NCBI GenBank assembly: GCA_964036275.1
Contig: OZ038435.1
Span: 17,169,712-17,233,711, forward strand
DNA from: Litoditis marina
Lineage: Eukaryota > Nematoda > Chromadorea > Rhabditida > Rhabditidae
Length of the DNA: 64,000 nt
Direction of reading: 5' to 3'
Shown: positions 1-10,429 of the stretch, in pieces
Position numbering within the stretch: position 1 is the first letter of the stretch
How the letters are laid out: each line of letters opens with the position of its first letter
The notes under the pieces: model-generated
The model's database searches: none
Told to the model about the DNA's origin: nothing
Seen by the model: the letters and a program-made list of their open reading frames with translations, nothing else
Made by a program: the position numbers and the translations under genes

Positions 1-248
1 AAGTGTTTTAGCTGAATCGTCGCCCACTCAACTCGATTGGTTTGATGTTCAGCCCGTTGGGGCGATAATTGGCAGGTAATTAGGCCAGCGTGCCTCTAAA
101 ATACATATATTCGCTCAGAGTCAATCAAAAGGTTTGAGAAGAAAATTGTTGCGTTTAAATACGATCTTATATAGTTTCAAGAAGTTTGGCGGTCATAACT
201 AATGAACAAATCGCATAATTTGTTCTGCGTACTACCCTGGGATGTGGA

Positions 249-286
249 TTCGTTCCACAGAACGAAGCTTCGTTCCTGAGAACGAA
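249..286. repeat. Two adjacent short hairpins
   Basis: Two palindromes of the form TTCGTTC-4nt-GAACGAA lie 2 bases apart. The same palindrome sits once in each monomer of the 157-bp satellite at 3045-4052, so this may be a seed or relic of that family. No gene was recognised in the rest of 1-2140 apart from the degenerate repeats listed next. Confidence 0.75.
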
Positions 287-594
287 ATGTTGGTCGAGAT
301 TTGAGCGGTCCAATTAAAAAAATGGATTTGCGTACCATAACGAGTGTAAATATTAGAAAGTTGTGGATTTGGTTTAAACGAAGTATGGGTCGTTTCTAAT
401 GATAAATACAAGTGTTTTAGTCGTACTTTCGACCACAATCTATTTTTCAATTTATCTAAAAAAATAGTGAATATGAAACTTTAGAACTCGACAAACAAGG
501 AAGAAGTTCTGAAATCGTGAATGCTTTGTGCAGTCGTCAAACAGAGAGCAGAAAAGTGAGCGGGGATGGTGGAAAATAATACATATTTTCACAC

Positions 595-1170
595 AGCAGA
601 ATTTAGGGATACGGTATCAGAATTTAGGGATACAGTATACTGTATACGATGTGCATATAGATTTGACTATATCTCCTGTTTTCTCTAGTTGGAACAGAGC
701 TAATGGATGTACTTCTCCGTGTCAATTTTCTTTTTTGTATATGTACACAGCACAATTTAGGTATACAGTATACTGTAGACATTCAAATGGATTTGACTAT
801 AAGTTCGGTCTTTTTAGTGTGAACAAAACAAATGGTGAACTGTTTTCTTTTATATTCTGATTGTTCATTCATTCACAGCTTAACGAAGGTACACCGTATA
901 GTGAAGACGTTTATACACAGCAGAATTTATGCCTACAGTATACTGTAGACATTCAGATGGACTTGACTATAAGTTCAATTTTTTTAGTGTTTTTTTTTTC
1001 AAATAAATGGTGAACTGCTTCTTTTGATTTTTCATTTATTCACAGCTGAATAAAGGTACACTGTATAGTGAAGACTTTTGTACACATCAGAGTTCAGGTG
1101 TACCGTATACTGTGAACATTCAAATAGATTTGACTATGATTAGGTTATACAGTATACTGTCGGCATTCAT
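595..1170. repeat. Degenerate tandem repeat with TACAGTATACTGTA palindrome
   Basis: Four or five diverged copies of a unit of about 145-175 bases. Each carries a palindrome like TACAGTATACTGTA followed by a stretch resembling ATTCAAATGGATTTGACTAT. Spacing is irregular because of indels. No coding signal was seen. Confidence 0.75.
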
Positions 1171-2144
1171 ATGAATGTGGCAACAAGTACCTTTTTCTCA
1201 GTGCAGACAAGAATGATAGGGATGCCAATCTCTGTCAATTTAGAGAAGTTCTTTTCATACATAGCAGAAAATGAGGTATATAGTATTCTGTGGTCATACG
1301 TTGGGCATGCCTATTATTACGGTTTTCTTCGTAAACGTAAGTTTGAAGTGTATTGTATTCTTTTGCTTTGTGTGTAGTACGCATTTTGATCATTCTTTCA
1401 TTCAAATACTGGTTCAATAACCATCCACAAACACAACAGAATTAGTCTTGAGAGAAAACACAATCACTGACCTAGCCCTTGGTATTGTTGAAATAGTCCG
1501 ACACATTTTTGCCAATATGGTCGGTTTTCTGACTGACAGCCATAATTTTTCTTGTAAAGAAGCGGTAAGTAGCGAAAAAACCAAGTAATTGCAATGCAAT
1601 AGAAAACAGAATGACCAATATAAGGAAGTGGTAGGAGGAGAGACTGAACGTTGCGTGGCTCAACTCTTACTCTGCCGCTTCTGAATAGAACAAATAAAAC
1701 AGAACAAATAAAAAGAACACATTTTCCGGAACACGTTTGTGTACGTTATATATAGAACGGAAATATCGGAAGTCACAGTCAATGAGAGGCCAACAATTCA
1801 CGTGAAAATATTGAGGTGAGCTTTTTACGTCGTACATCCCATTATGATTATCCCAACTTTATATATCCCGGATATCCTAACTTTTAGTTTACCAAATAGT
1901 AAATATTCAAGTGTGTTATAGTCTGGTTAGTTCCAAAAAACACAGCAGAAACTACTTAACGTTGAGTTTTCCAACTTACCACACAGGGATACAGTAAACA
2001 GAACTAAAAACAGCGTTATAGTCAGTTTTATGAGCCAGTACACAAACGGACCACCTTATATTATAATAAGTATGGCGCATACTGGTTGCTAATTATTAGA
2101 TTGTTGGCTGACATAGGGCGGTGACTGGCCAATTCCACAAGAAA

Positions 2145-2800
2145 CCCGGTATTTCGTTAATCCTCTCAGTTAACCAGTAACCGTTAACCGGGTTAACTCT
2201 TTCGTTTATCACTTTGTAACCCTTTTTAACAATGTGTTTTGAAGGAAACTCGGGGTTACCAAGTGGTTACAAAAGGGTTAAAGGGACCGTGCCTCTATAA
2301 TGTGCAATGTAGGTAATTTTCGAAAAGTTAAAATAGTAATTTATTCTGTTTTGAGATGAAAGTTCATACCTTACGTACGGAACGTTCAAAAAACCACACT
2401 ATTACGAAGCAAAATAGAAGCCAACAGGATTTGGGTCACTGTAGTGCAGCAATCTTTAATCTATCACTGCGTTGTAGTTTTCATGATATTTAGAAATCTT
2501 TGTTCACAGATTTCATATTGGTAATTTTGGCCATGTTTTGAATATGGTTTCTTAACTTCATGGACATTTTGAAAATTTTGTACGTAGGTGAACTTGGCGG
2601 TGTATGTACGTGCGCGTGGTCTCGCCACATTTTTGAGAACACGGAGCAAGACAGGAAGTTGACACCTATATGAATGATTTTGGTTTTTTAATGTGAACAA
2701 TATCGACTAATCAGCTCGAACCTCCAAATTAAAGAGAAACGGTCCCTTTAACCAGGTAACCCGGTTAATGGTTAGCTGCTAGAGGTAACGAAATACCTGG
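2145..2800. repeat. Inverted repeat element, about 650 bp
   Basis: The left arm (2145-2200, continuing at 2276-2297 after an insert) is the imperfect reverse complement of 2738-2800. Shared pieces are GGTATTTCGTTA, TTAACCGGGTTA and AAAGGGACCGT. The arrangement suggests a foldback or MITE-like element with a gene-free interior. No target-site duplication could be fixed by eye. Confidence 0.6.
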
Positions 2801-3044
2801 TTGAATAAAGAATTTGCCGTGACTCGTAGGGTTGAGTGCTTTTTACACTTTGGAAAAACGTCTGTTGCAGAGTGCCTAATAATTGAGATAACGTAAATAA
2901 CAAGATAAAAGTTGCTTTGGAGAGTTGTCTGAGTTGAACTATAAAACAGGTGTACCGAATTCGCAAACCTCGAAACACCCTTGTTTTATGCGTTCCTGAA
3001 TGAATCATCAAAACGTCAGAACTGGTATGAGATCTTGACCTGTT

Positions 3045-4052
3045 CTTCGTTCTGTGGAACGAAGGAGTGCAAAGGTCAATAAAACGTCAGTAACTTAAGT
3101 GAAAATCGCAAAGTAAACTTTTCACGTCACACTGAACAGTAACAATACCCTAACTTAGCTCATACCACTACTTATTACGCTGAAAATTCAATTTACAAAA
3201 CCTTCGTTCTGTGGAACGAAGGAGTGCAAAGGTCAATAAAACGTCAGTAACTTAAGTGAAAATCGCAAAGTAAACTTTTCACGTCACACTGAACAGTAAC
3301 AATACCCTAACTTAGCTCATACCACTACTTATTACGCTGAAAATTCAATTTACAAAACCTTCGTTCTGTGGAACGAAGGAGTGCAAAGGTCAATAAAACG
3401 TCAGTAACTTAAGTGAAAATCGCAAAGTAAACTTTTCACGTCACACTGAACAGTAACAATACCCTAACTTAGCTCATACCACTACTTATTACGCTGAAAA
3501 TTCAATTTACAAAACCTTCGTTCTGTGGAACGAAGGAGTGCAAAGGTCAATAAAACGTCAGTAACTTAAGTGAAAATCGCAAAGTAAACTTTTCACGTCA
3601 CACTGAACAGTAACAATACCCTAACTTAGCTCATACCACTACTTATTACGCTGAAAATTCAATTTACAAAACCTTCGTTCTGTGGAACGAAGGAGTGCAA
3701 AGGTCAATAAAACGTCAGTAACTTAAGTGAAAATCGCAAAGTAAACTTTTCACGTCACACTGAACAGTAACAATACCCTAACTTAGCTCATACCACTACT
3801 TGTTACGCTGAATATTCAATCCACGAAACCTTCGTTCTGTGGAACGAAGGAGTGCTAAGGTCAATAAAACGTCAGTAACTTAAGTGAAAATCGCAAAGTA
3901 AACTTTTCACGTCACACTGAACAGTAACAATACCCTAACTTAGCTCATACCACTACTTGTTACGCTGAATATTCAATCCACGAAACCTTCGTTCTGTGGA
4001 ACGAAGGAGTGCTAAGGTCAATAAAACATCAGTAACTTAAGTGAAAATCGTG
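3045..4052. repeat. 157-bp satellite array, about 6.4 copies
   Basis: Copies begin at 3045, 3202, 3359, 3516, 3673, 3830 and 3987, an exact 157-base period, and the last is partial. The first five units are almost identical; units six and seven share a set of variants (TGTTACGCTGAATATTC). Each unit starts with the palindrome TTCGTTCtgtgGAACGAA. The array ends just before the first visible fumarase exon, so it lies upstream of the gene or in one of its introns. Confidence 0.95.
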
Positions 4053-4176
4053 AAGAGATCGAGAGAGTGTGTAGATCAAAGATACGCAGATGAGCTGGCC
4101 GCTCGCCAAATCCCGCCCTCTGCCAAATTGACCGTACGCGGTCTGCAACGGTCCGATGAAACCTATATCATTTCAG

Positions 4177-5724
4177 TTGGACAACGGTCTGGCCCGCATC
4201 GAGGCCACCCTGCCCCATTTGTACCAGCTGGCAGCAGGGGGAACGGCTGTCGGCACCGGACTCAACACGAGAATCGGCTTCGCAGAGAAGGTGGCCGCGT
4301 GAGTTGTTATATTATTGAAAGCATACACAAAATGTTTATATTGACTATATTATATATTATCTGTCACATTATTATGTGCTCATTGTGGTCGAGGTCAGTA
4401 TACCAGGAAATTGCGACTGTTGAGTTGTGCGAATGTTCTGCGGTTTTGTGGTAATACTCATACTTCCCAAAAAGTGGCTGATTTTTCTGCTTAGATACGT
4501 TCAAAGTTTGCACAGAAATTCTCGAGCCTTCTATGTCCAATTTCAGTTGGCATGGTTGTAAGAATTTGGCCGGTAGTGCGGGAGTTTAGACAAATGACAT
4601 TCTTCTTCTGGATCCAACGTTTTGATGAGCCATACTATACTATAATTGTAAATGTAATATTGTCTCTTTTTCAGTAAGGTGTCCGAGATCACTGGCCTTC
4701 CCTTCGTGACTGCCCCCAACAAGTTCGAGGCTCTGGCCGCCCACGACGCCCTCGTTGAGGTTAGTTTATCGGCTTTGTGCAGCGAGATATTTTATCCAAA
4801 GGTTTTTCGGTTTCGCATTTAGTTTGACGTACAAGGATACAAGTTTTATGTAGAGTGTTCTTCACGGGTGGTTTACACGTACCTTTTGTAGTGGTGGAAT
4901 GTAGGTGTATCGCATTGCTTTCATACACTCACAATCGCTCGCATTAGCCGGTGGGTCCCGGACCTTCTTGCCGGAAAAAAGGGGGTCCCAGTAGTTTCTA
5001 ATTTTTAAATTTCATTGAAATCTTCATTTTATGTGTTTTTAATGCGGTGCGAGGGGGGTCCCGGTTTTTTTCAGAGGGAGTACAGACTGTTGTGAGTGTA
5101 TGATCACTTTGCTTATACCTTGTATTTCCAGGTGCACGGAGCCCTGAATGTTCTGGCCGTCTCTTTCATGAAGATTGGCAACGACATTAGATTCCTCGGA
5201 TCCGGACCCAGGTTGGTTGTAGTTTGTAGTTGTGGGGTTCACGTATTGAAAATGACCCCCTATCTCTCTAATATGGGATGGGAGCTGGAAAGTTGGCTTT
5301 ATTTTCAATCGGACGTTGCTACTTAATCTCTAATCGTCATGCTAGAATCACTATTTAGAGTCCAAACTTGTCAACCCGGCGGTAATGTTCGCCTTCAAAT
5401 TAAACATTGTTGCCACCCACCTGTTTCTTTATAATATTCTGTGTAGATGTGGCCTCGGGGAGCTGTCCCTGCCCGAGAACGAGCCGGGAAGTTCGATTAT
5501 GCCCGGCAAGGTCAATCCGACCCAGTGCGAGGCCATAACCATGGTCGCCGCTCAGGTCTTTGGAAATCAGGTGAGGGAATAGTCTCTCTCTCTCTCTCTC
5601 TCTGTTTCTCTCTCTCTCTCCCTCCCTCACTGTCTGGGATTATCTCTATCTATCTATATGTATATCTCCCTTGCTCTATCTCTCTCGTCTTTGTCTTGCT
5701 CTCTATCTCTTCACCTCTCTTCAT

Positions 5725-5758
<34 letters not shown>

Positions 5759-7151
5759 TCTCTTTCTCTCTCTCTCCTCTCTCCCTCTCTGTATCTCTTT
5801 CCATTGCAGGTAGCCGTGACTGTCGGTGGTTCCAATGGTCACTTTGAGTTGAACGTCTTCAAGCCCCTCATGGTCCGCAATGTTCTCCAGTCCACCAGGT
5901 ATACAATATCGATTTATATTGATTTTTCTCGGGAAATTTTCTTTATTAAACCATTCTTGTCAGAGCAAAATCAATAAGGCTTGCAATGAAACGCGTATTT
6001 TCCCAGTTTGCTTTGGTTTGGTATTTTTGACTAAATGACTTGTGTTGCGTAGAATTCAGCCTCTTATAGAATGATTCAGCAATGGCCAATCCAAGGAAAC
6101 TCACGCAGAGCCCCGCGATTGGTTGTAGTTGGTAGTCTACCGATATTTCCAGACTGCTGGCCGATTCTGCCGTTTCTTTCGCCGTCAATTGCGTGGACGG
6201 AATCGAGGCTAACAAGGACAACATTGCCAAGGTTGGTAGACGGTTTTTGTTTATTTTGAAAAAAAAAGTTTGCCTCGAAGTTGGACAACCTTCCTTAGTT
6301 TCCATTTGTCATCGGTTCTTTACGAGTTTGGACGGCATATTTGAGTTTTGGTTCTGCAATTTTCAAAAATTTTGCGATTTTTCCGCAGTTTTTAGTGACT
6401 GTAACATTGTAAAAGAAATTTTTCGAAGTATTAGACATACGTCTATGATTGATGTTTTTGTCTTTCATTCTCCGTCTAACATTTGTGTATTTTAGATTCT
6501 GCAAGAGTCGTTGATGTTGGTAACTGCCCTGAACCCCCACATTGGATACGACAACGCAGCCAAGATCGCCAAGGTCAGAGATTATATTCCTTCTGTATTT
6601 GACCTACCAACATACGATGGTTCGCCATATTATAGAGACGTGTTAAGGTTTTCGCAAACAGGTGATTTTGAACGTGCTTTGTGCAGTACTCAGATAACTT
6701 CTCGTTTTATTTATTTCTGTTGGCAGTTACGTAACTTCGTAACTAAATTCCGATTGTTTTTTTCCAGATTCTACCCTAAATGTCATTTTTGGTACTTTCG
6801 TATTGTTAAAATTGGCCTCGAAATTCTAAACTCGATTCAAATAAAACAGAAAGTTGTAGGTCAAATTTGGTCTAATAAGAAGGATAATGAGAGAACCGCA
6901 AATAGGTACGTTGGACCACTTCCCCAGACGTAACCACTTTAACCAAAACACCTTCCTGCTGAGCCATTCTCAGTGGGGTAGGGGAAGGAAATCAAACTCT
7001 ATTTTGTATCTGTTTATTTAGTTTTAAAATGTTTCAGACGGCCCATAAGAACGGAACAACTCTGAAGGAAGAGGCCCTCAGACTGGGTCTTCTGACGGAA
7101 GAACAGTTCAAACAATGGGTTCGCCCCGAAGATATGCTCGGACCCAAGTAA
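4177..7151 (+). CDS. fum-1: Fumarate hydratase, C-terminal half (8 exons)
   Basis: Fumarase interconverts fumarate and malate in the TCA cycle. Eight exons join in frame: 4177-4298, 4675-4759, 5132-5211, 5447-5570, 5810-5898, 6153-6231, 6496-6573 and 7038-7151. They total 771 bases, or 256 residues plus stop. The exons show the family core: [12 protein letters not shown] start, [12 protein letters not shown], the catalytic signature loop [16 protein letters not shown], then [14 protein letters not shown] and [14 protein letters not shown]. All introns are GT-AG with pyrimidine-rich TTTCAG-type acceptors. Eukaryotic fumarases have about 460-510 residues, so roughly the first half is absent. 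Upstream lies only repeat DNA and a 157-bp satellite, so the 5' exons are before the window, or lost or misassembled. Identification is very secure; the gene's 5' structure is unknown. Confidence 0.96.
5577..5802. repeat. CT-rich low-complexity tract
   Basis: A long (CT)n-rich stretch fills the fumarase intron between 5570 and 5810 and runs into its 3' splice acceptor. Open frames through it are composition artefacts. Confidence 0.9.
6062..6125 (-). repeat. Fragment of repeat family R
   Basis: A short stretch in a fumarase intron (CAATGGCCAA...ACTCACGCAGAG) matches the family copied at 30085-30345 and, inverted, at 49945-50260. Confidence 0.65.
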
Positions 7152-7261
7152 TCGATAAATCAATATGCATCATTCTCATTGGTCTTTTTTCTCTTTTACG
7201 GTTTCATACTTTCATTGTACAAATTGTGTCCCGGTGTAGAGTAGATTGTAGCATAGTTTGT

Positions 7262-7267
7262 AATAAA
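7262..7267 (+). terminator. Poly(A) signal for fumarase
   Basis: AATAAA lies about 110 bases after the fumarase stop codon. No other candidate is closer. Confidence 0.7.
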
Positions 7268-7389
7268 TAATTGTGATTCTCGTGGTTTTGTTGATGGAAA
7301 GTAATGGTGAAAAACTTTATTCACAAAAATGTATGCATGTCCACTTGGTGAACAGAATGAGTGATCAAGTGATTTGGAAAGATTTGATT

Positions 7390-8048
7390 TTAATTGCGAA
7401 GATTAGCTTTTTTTCTAGCAAAACTACCTAACAAACGCTAAAAAACATCAAGTTAGACTGAAACAATTAGTTTGCAATCATACCTTATAGGCTACAAAAG
7501 TATCAATGTTTGTGTCGTTCAAAGTCAGTTTCCATAGAATGGTGTCATCGACACGGTTGACACGCGTTTCTGAAAAGTAATTGTTTTTTTTAATAAGGTT
7601 TTTATACCACAAATGAGCCTGATAAGTTAATGTATATTCTATAACAAAAAACAACAAGTTCGAAGTTTCCCGTTGCAGCGAAAAATGTGACGAATTTCGT
7701 CGACAACAAAATCTCGATGCGGCTTCACGACATAGAGGCTGAAAAGTCGATAGTAGAAATTTGTTTACTTTATCCTGGTTTTTTGTGTACTCGGTTTTTT
7801 TCCGAAACTCAACAACTTGTTCTTCTGAACGCTCAAACTCTATTATTTCGATTCAATTGTTATATTCTGCTGAAACTTCGTTTTTCCCAACATCTTCTCC
7901 AAACTTCACAACAATTACTTGAACATTTATCAGACGGCATTTTCAGTACACGTAACATCCGATCCTATTCCGTTTTCCTGAAGTATTTTGGAATTCCAAA
8001 CTCACCCCAAAAGTGTGCTTATAATGGGATAAATAACGACGAACCTAG
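7390..8048 (-). CDS. 3' exons of an unrecognised minus-strand gene
   Basis: Reading the minus strand, four pieces fit in phase: about 8048-8007 (reading VVIYPIISTLLG, donor GTGAG), 7738-7692, 7569-7484 and 7437-7390 ending in TAA. The last three have good TTTTCAG/TTTTTAG acceptors, and the joins give ...DEI-QTRVNRVDDTILWKL... and a basic end ARKKANLRN. I do not recognise the product. It converges on fumarase. The first piece is nearly the same as the end of a chemoreceptor exon at 8256-8300, so these exons may be the 3' end of the srv-like locus or of a separate gene. The 7692 donor (GTCACA) is weak and was chosen because it keeps the frame. Confidence 0.5.
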
Positions 8049-8606
8049 GTGAAATTTCCGAGAAAAATAGCATGTGTTTCGCAGTTTTCAAGCTGAGGGA
8101 TACTTTTGCAAACGTATGAAATAGCAAAGTTTTACTGTATTTCTTTTCCAAAATCATGCCGACAGTGCTAAAACTGGAGTGAGTGACCTTTGTGTTTGTG
8201 GTTTCGCAGGTTTCAATCGGATATTTGGGATACTCTCGCACACGGCCTATAAACTCACCCCAAAAGTGTGCTTATAATGGGATAAATGACGACGGATCTA
8301 GAATGAACCCCTCCGGCCAACTGGGTTCGATAACCGCTGTCCAGTCGAAAAACACAGATAAAACCATGAACAACACCGGGATCGAACCGGCAAATACGGG
8401 GTATAGGTTCTGGAAACAAATTTGAAAAGAAATAGATGAGAAAGTAGCTAGTTGGAGTTGGATGAATGCCAAAAATTACCAACATTCGAATTTACACCAT
8501 GTTTACACACTTAAATACATATTTGCTACATTATCGACGTGTGGATTCGTATCAGCACCATCTGGGAAATTAACATGTCCGCTCTCGAAAAAGTACGCAT
8601 TCGTTC

Positions 8607-8670
8607 TATAGTCGTTGGCAACTTGTCGGCAGAATCATACTGTATCCCCGTTCTCTGCTGTGTCCTTCCC
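8607..8670 (+). mobile_element. Diverged SINE fragment
   Basis: Resembles the leading part (CTATAGTCGTTGGCAAC..., ...CTGTGT) of the tRNA-derived SINE described at 38084-38282, without the tRNA part. Confidence 0.45.
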
Positions 8671-8896
8671 TGAACCCACCTGACAGACCAACATCCACGT
8701 AAATTGTCGATGTTGTTCGAATGTTTCCGGCGAGAAACGGTCCTTGTTTTCCCCTATTTTCCGGAGAGTCAGAAAACTGAGAAAAAGAATGCGACATCGG
8801 ATGCACCCACTAGAAACACTGTGATGAAGACAAGCACGTGAAAAGTATCTGTGAGGTTGTGCTTGGTGCCAATTCTTCTGTCATTTTTCATCGACA

Positions 8897-9000
8897 TATA
8901 GTCGTCGCCAACGGAAAGGCGGAAGGGTACTGTATATCTCACTTTTCGCTGTGTACGCACACAAGTTCTCGATTCCAAAACTTGCCGGTCACCTGCTCTA
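8897..9000 (+). mobile_element. SINE copy, truncated before the tRNA part
   Basis: Matches the leading part of the SINE (TATAGTCGTCGCCAACGG through AAAACTTGCCGGT) and stops where the A box would begin. It lies in an intron of the srv-like locus. Confidence 0.7.
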
Positions 9001-9260
9001 ATAACAAGAGCGCCTAGTTACCTCCTATTTGAGAGAACGAGAAATAGAATACTAATAATAATTCATTATCCATGTATAATTACATCAAAAACAATTAAAC
9101 CAAGATTACGTACGTGATGAATGGACTATAACAAAACAAAATACATGAAAACCTATTTTCAGAACTTGAAATAGAACGAATGATAATGAGCTCCTAAGTT
9201 AAATTATTGTAGCGGAGACTGTGGCGTTAGACATGGTATCGGAAACCGTAAACATCAAAG

Positions 9261-9431
9261 TACGATATAATTTGTATATAATTCAAGACTGGAGACAAAT
9301 CGCTCAATGCAACGAAACAATGGAGTGAACCCGGAAAATATTAAGATGACTGAGGCAGATTTTTATCTTTTCACTATCAGGTTTTCAGTATCAGGAACCT
9401 TACAAACAGATTACTGAGAGCACAATTTGCA
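9261..9431 (+). repeat. Left arm of inverted repeat around srv exons
   Basis: About 171 bases that are the close reverse complement of 10250-10429. Together the arms enclose exons 1 and 2 of the srv-like locus. Matching blocks include TACGATATAATTTG, CATTGAGCGA (in the partner) and ATCTGCCTCAGTCATC (in the partner). Confidence 0.85.
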
Positions 9432-10249
9432 ACTACTCTAACTACAGTCGTAGATCAAAAACAACTAACAAAAACTAGCTTTTCATAGTACACCGAACCT
9501 ACCTGGTTGACACCTTCGTTGAATAGAGGCATATTGTCACGTATCTCTGCACGGAAATCAGCATGATTCCAAAGCATCTCAGGAAGAGGAAAAAGTAAAC
9601 GTTGTTGTAGCTCCAGGCCGCCACCCAGAACGAGTTCGTGTTAGCCCAGTAGAAATCGTCGAAAACTCTGGCGTTCTTGAGAGAAATGACGAGGAAGAAG
9701 CTGATCATCGCCAAGATATCGGCAATACCCCGCGAACATAGAAGAAGTTTGAATTCCAAATGACGGCAGAAAGTTCTCTATTTGTTGCGGACTGTTTTCG
9801 CATAGCGAAGGCGTTAGAAGTTGGCCGAAGTACGTACATTCACATGTTTTAAATGAAGGCTTTTATATGTATGAGGACACAACTAACCTGGGACAAAGTG
9901 AGCATGTAGAACGGCGACCGATAGACTGAGACCGATTTGGATTTGATCACTATAATCAGAATAATGAGAATGTAAAGAGGGAGTGAGAATACACCTTGCA
10001 GCCACAGTACAATAGTCGGCCACGTGAGGATCATTCTTTTTTCTGAAGTTTGCGGAATGCAAACATGCATTGTTAAGTTGAAATGTTTCAAAAATATATT
10101 TGGAGGACGCGAATAATTTCCTCAAATATCATCTTCAAAATATATTTCAGGAAATTATTCGAGAAAATTAAGAAAACGAAAATGGGTGAAAGGTGAAACT
10201 GGGTGAAACCATTGATTTGTCTGCTCTTGGGTAAGGAAAAAGAGAGAAA

Positions 10250-10429
10250 GCAAATTGTGCTCTCAGTAATCACGTGTCTTCTGTTTGTAAGGTTCCTGAT
10301 AGTGAAAACCTGATAGTGAAAAGATAAAAATCTGCCTCAGTCATCTTAATATTTTCCGGGTTCACTCCATTGTTTCGTTGCATTGAGCGATTTGTCTCCA
10401 GTTTTGAATTATATACAAATTATATCGTA
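10250..10429 (-). repeat. Right arm of inverted repeat around srv exons
   Basis: Partner of 9261-9431, with one short indel. The spacer is about 820 bases. Confidence 0.85.

Larger units (their letters stand above)
8256..10034 (-). pseudogene. srv-like serpentine chemoreceptor, probably broken
   Basis: Exon 1 (10034-9888) begins with an ATG 9 bases after a likely trans-splice acceptor (AACTTCAG). It encodes 49 residues with a first membrane helix and ends YRSPFYMLTLSQ. Exon 2 (9729-9503) starts GIADI and encodes helices 2-3 with an RYVTIC motif after helix 3. SQ-GIADI across the junction, followed by a helix, is what I recall of nematode SRV receptors. A further exon near 8425-8300 reads as a fourth helix (SIPVLFMVLSVFFDW). 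Defects: no AG precedes GIADI, the nearest in-frame acceptor adding 16 unwanted residues, and the helix-4 exon changes frame before VVIYPIISTLLG. No helix 6-7 exon was found. Either a decayed receptor or one with unusual splicing. Confidence 0.65.

Noticed and set aside
249..286. Heat-shock-like element from GAA/TTC blocks
   Set aside because: The GAA and TTC blocks are 4 bases apart rather than 2, and no gene starts nearby. Treated as a repeat.
3045..4052. CRISPR-like direct repeats
   Set aside because: The whole 157-base unit repeats without unique spacers, so it is a satellite; the host is a eukaryote.
4041..4176. Extra 5' coding exon for fumarase in the frame running into 4177
   Set aside because: The translation does not resemble fumarase, a TTTCAG acceptor sits exactly before [12 protein letters not shown] sequence, and part of the segment (GCAGATGAGCTGGCCGCTCGCC) recurs inverted at about 44235.
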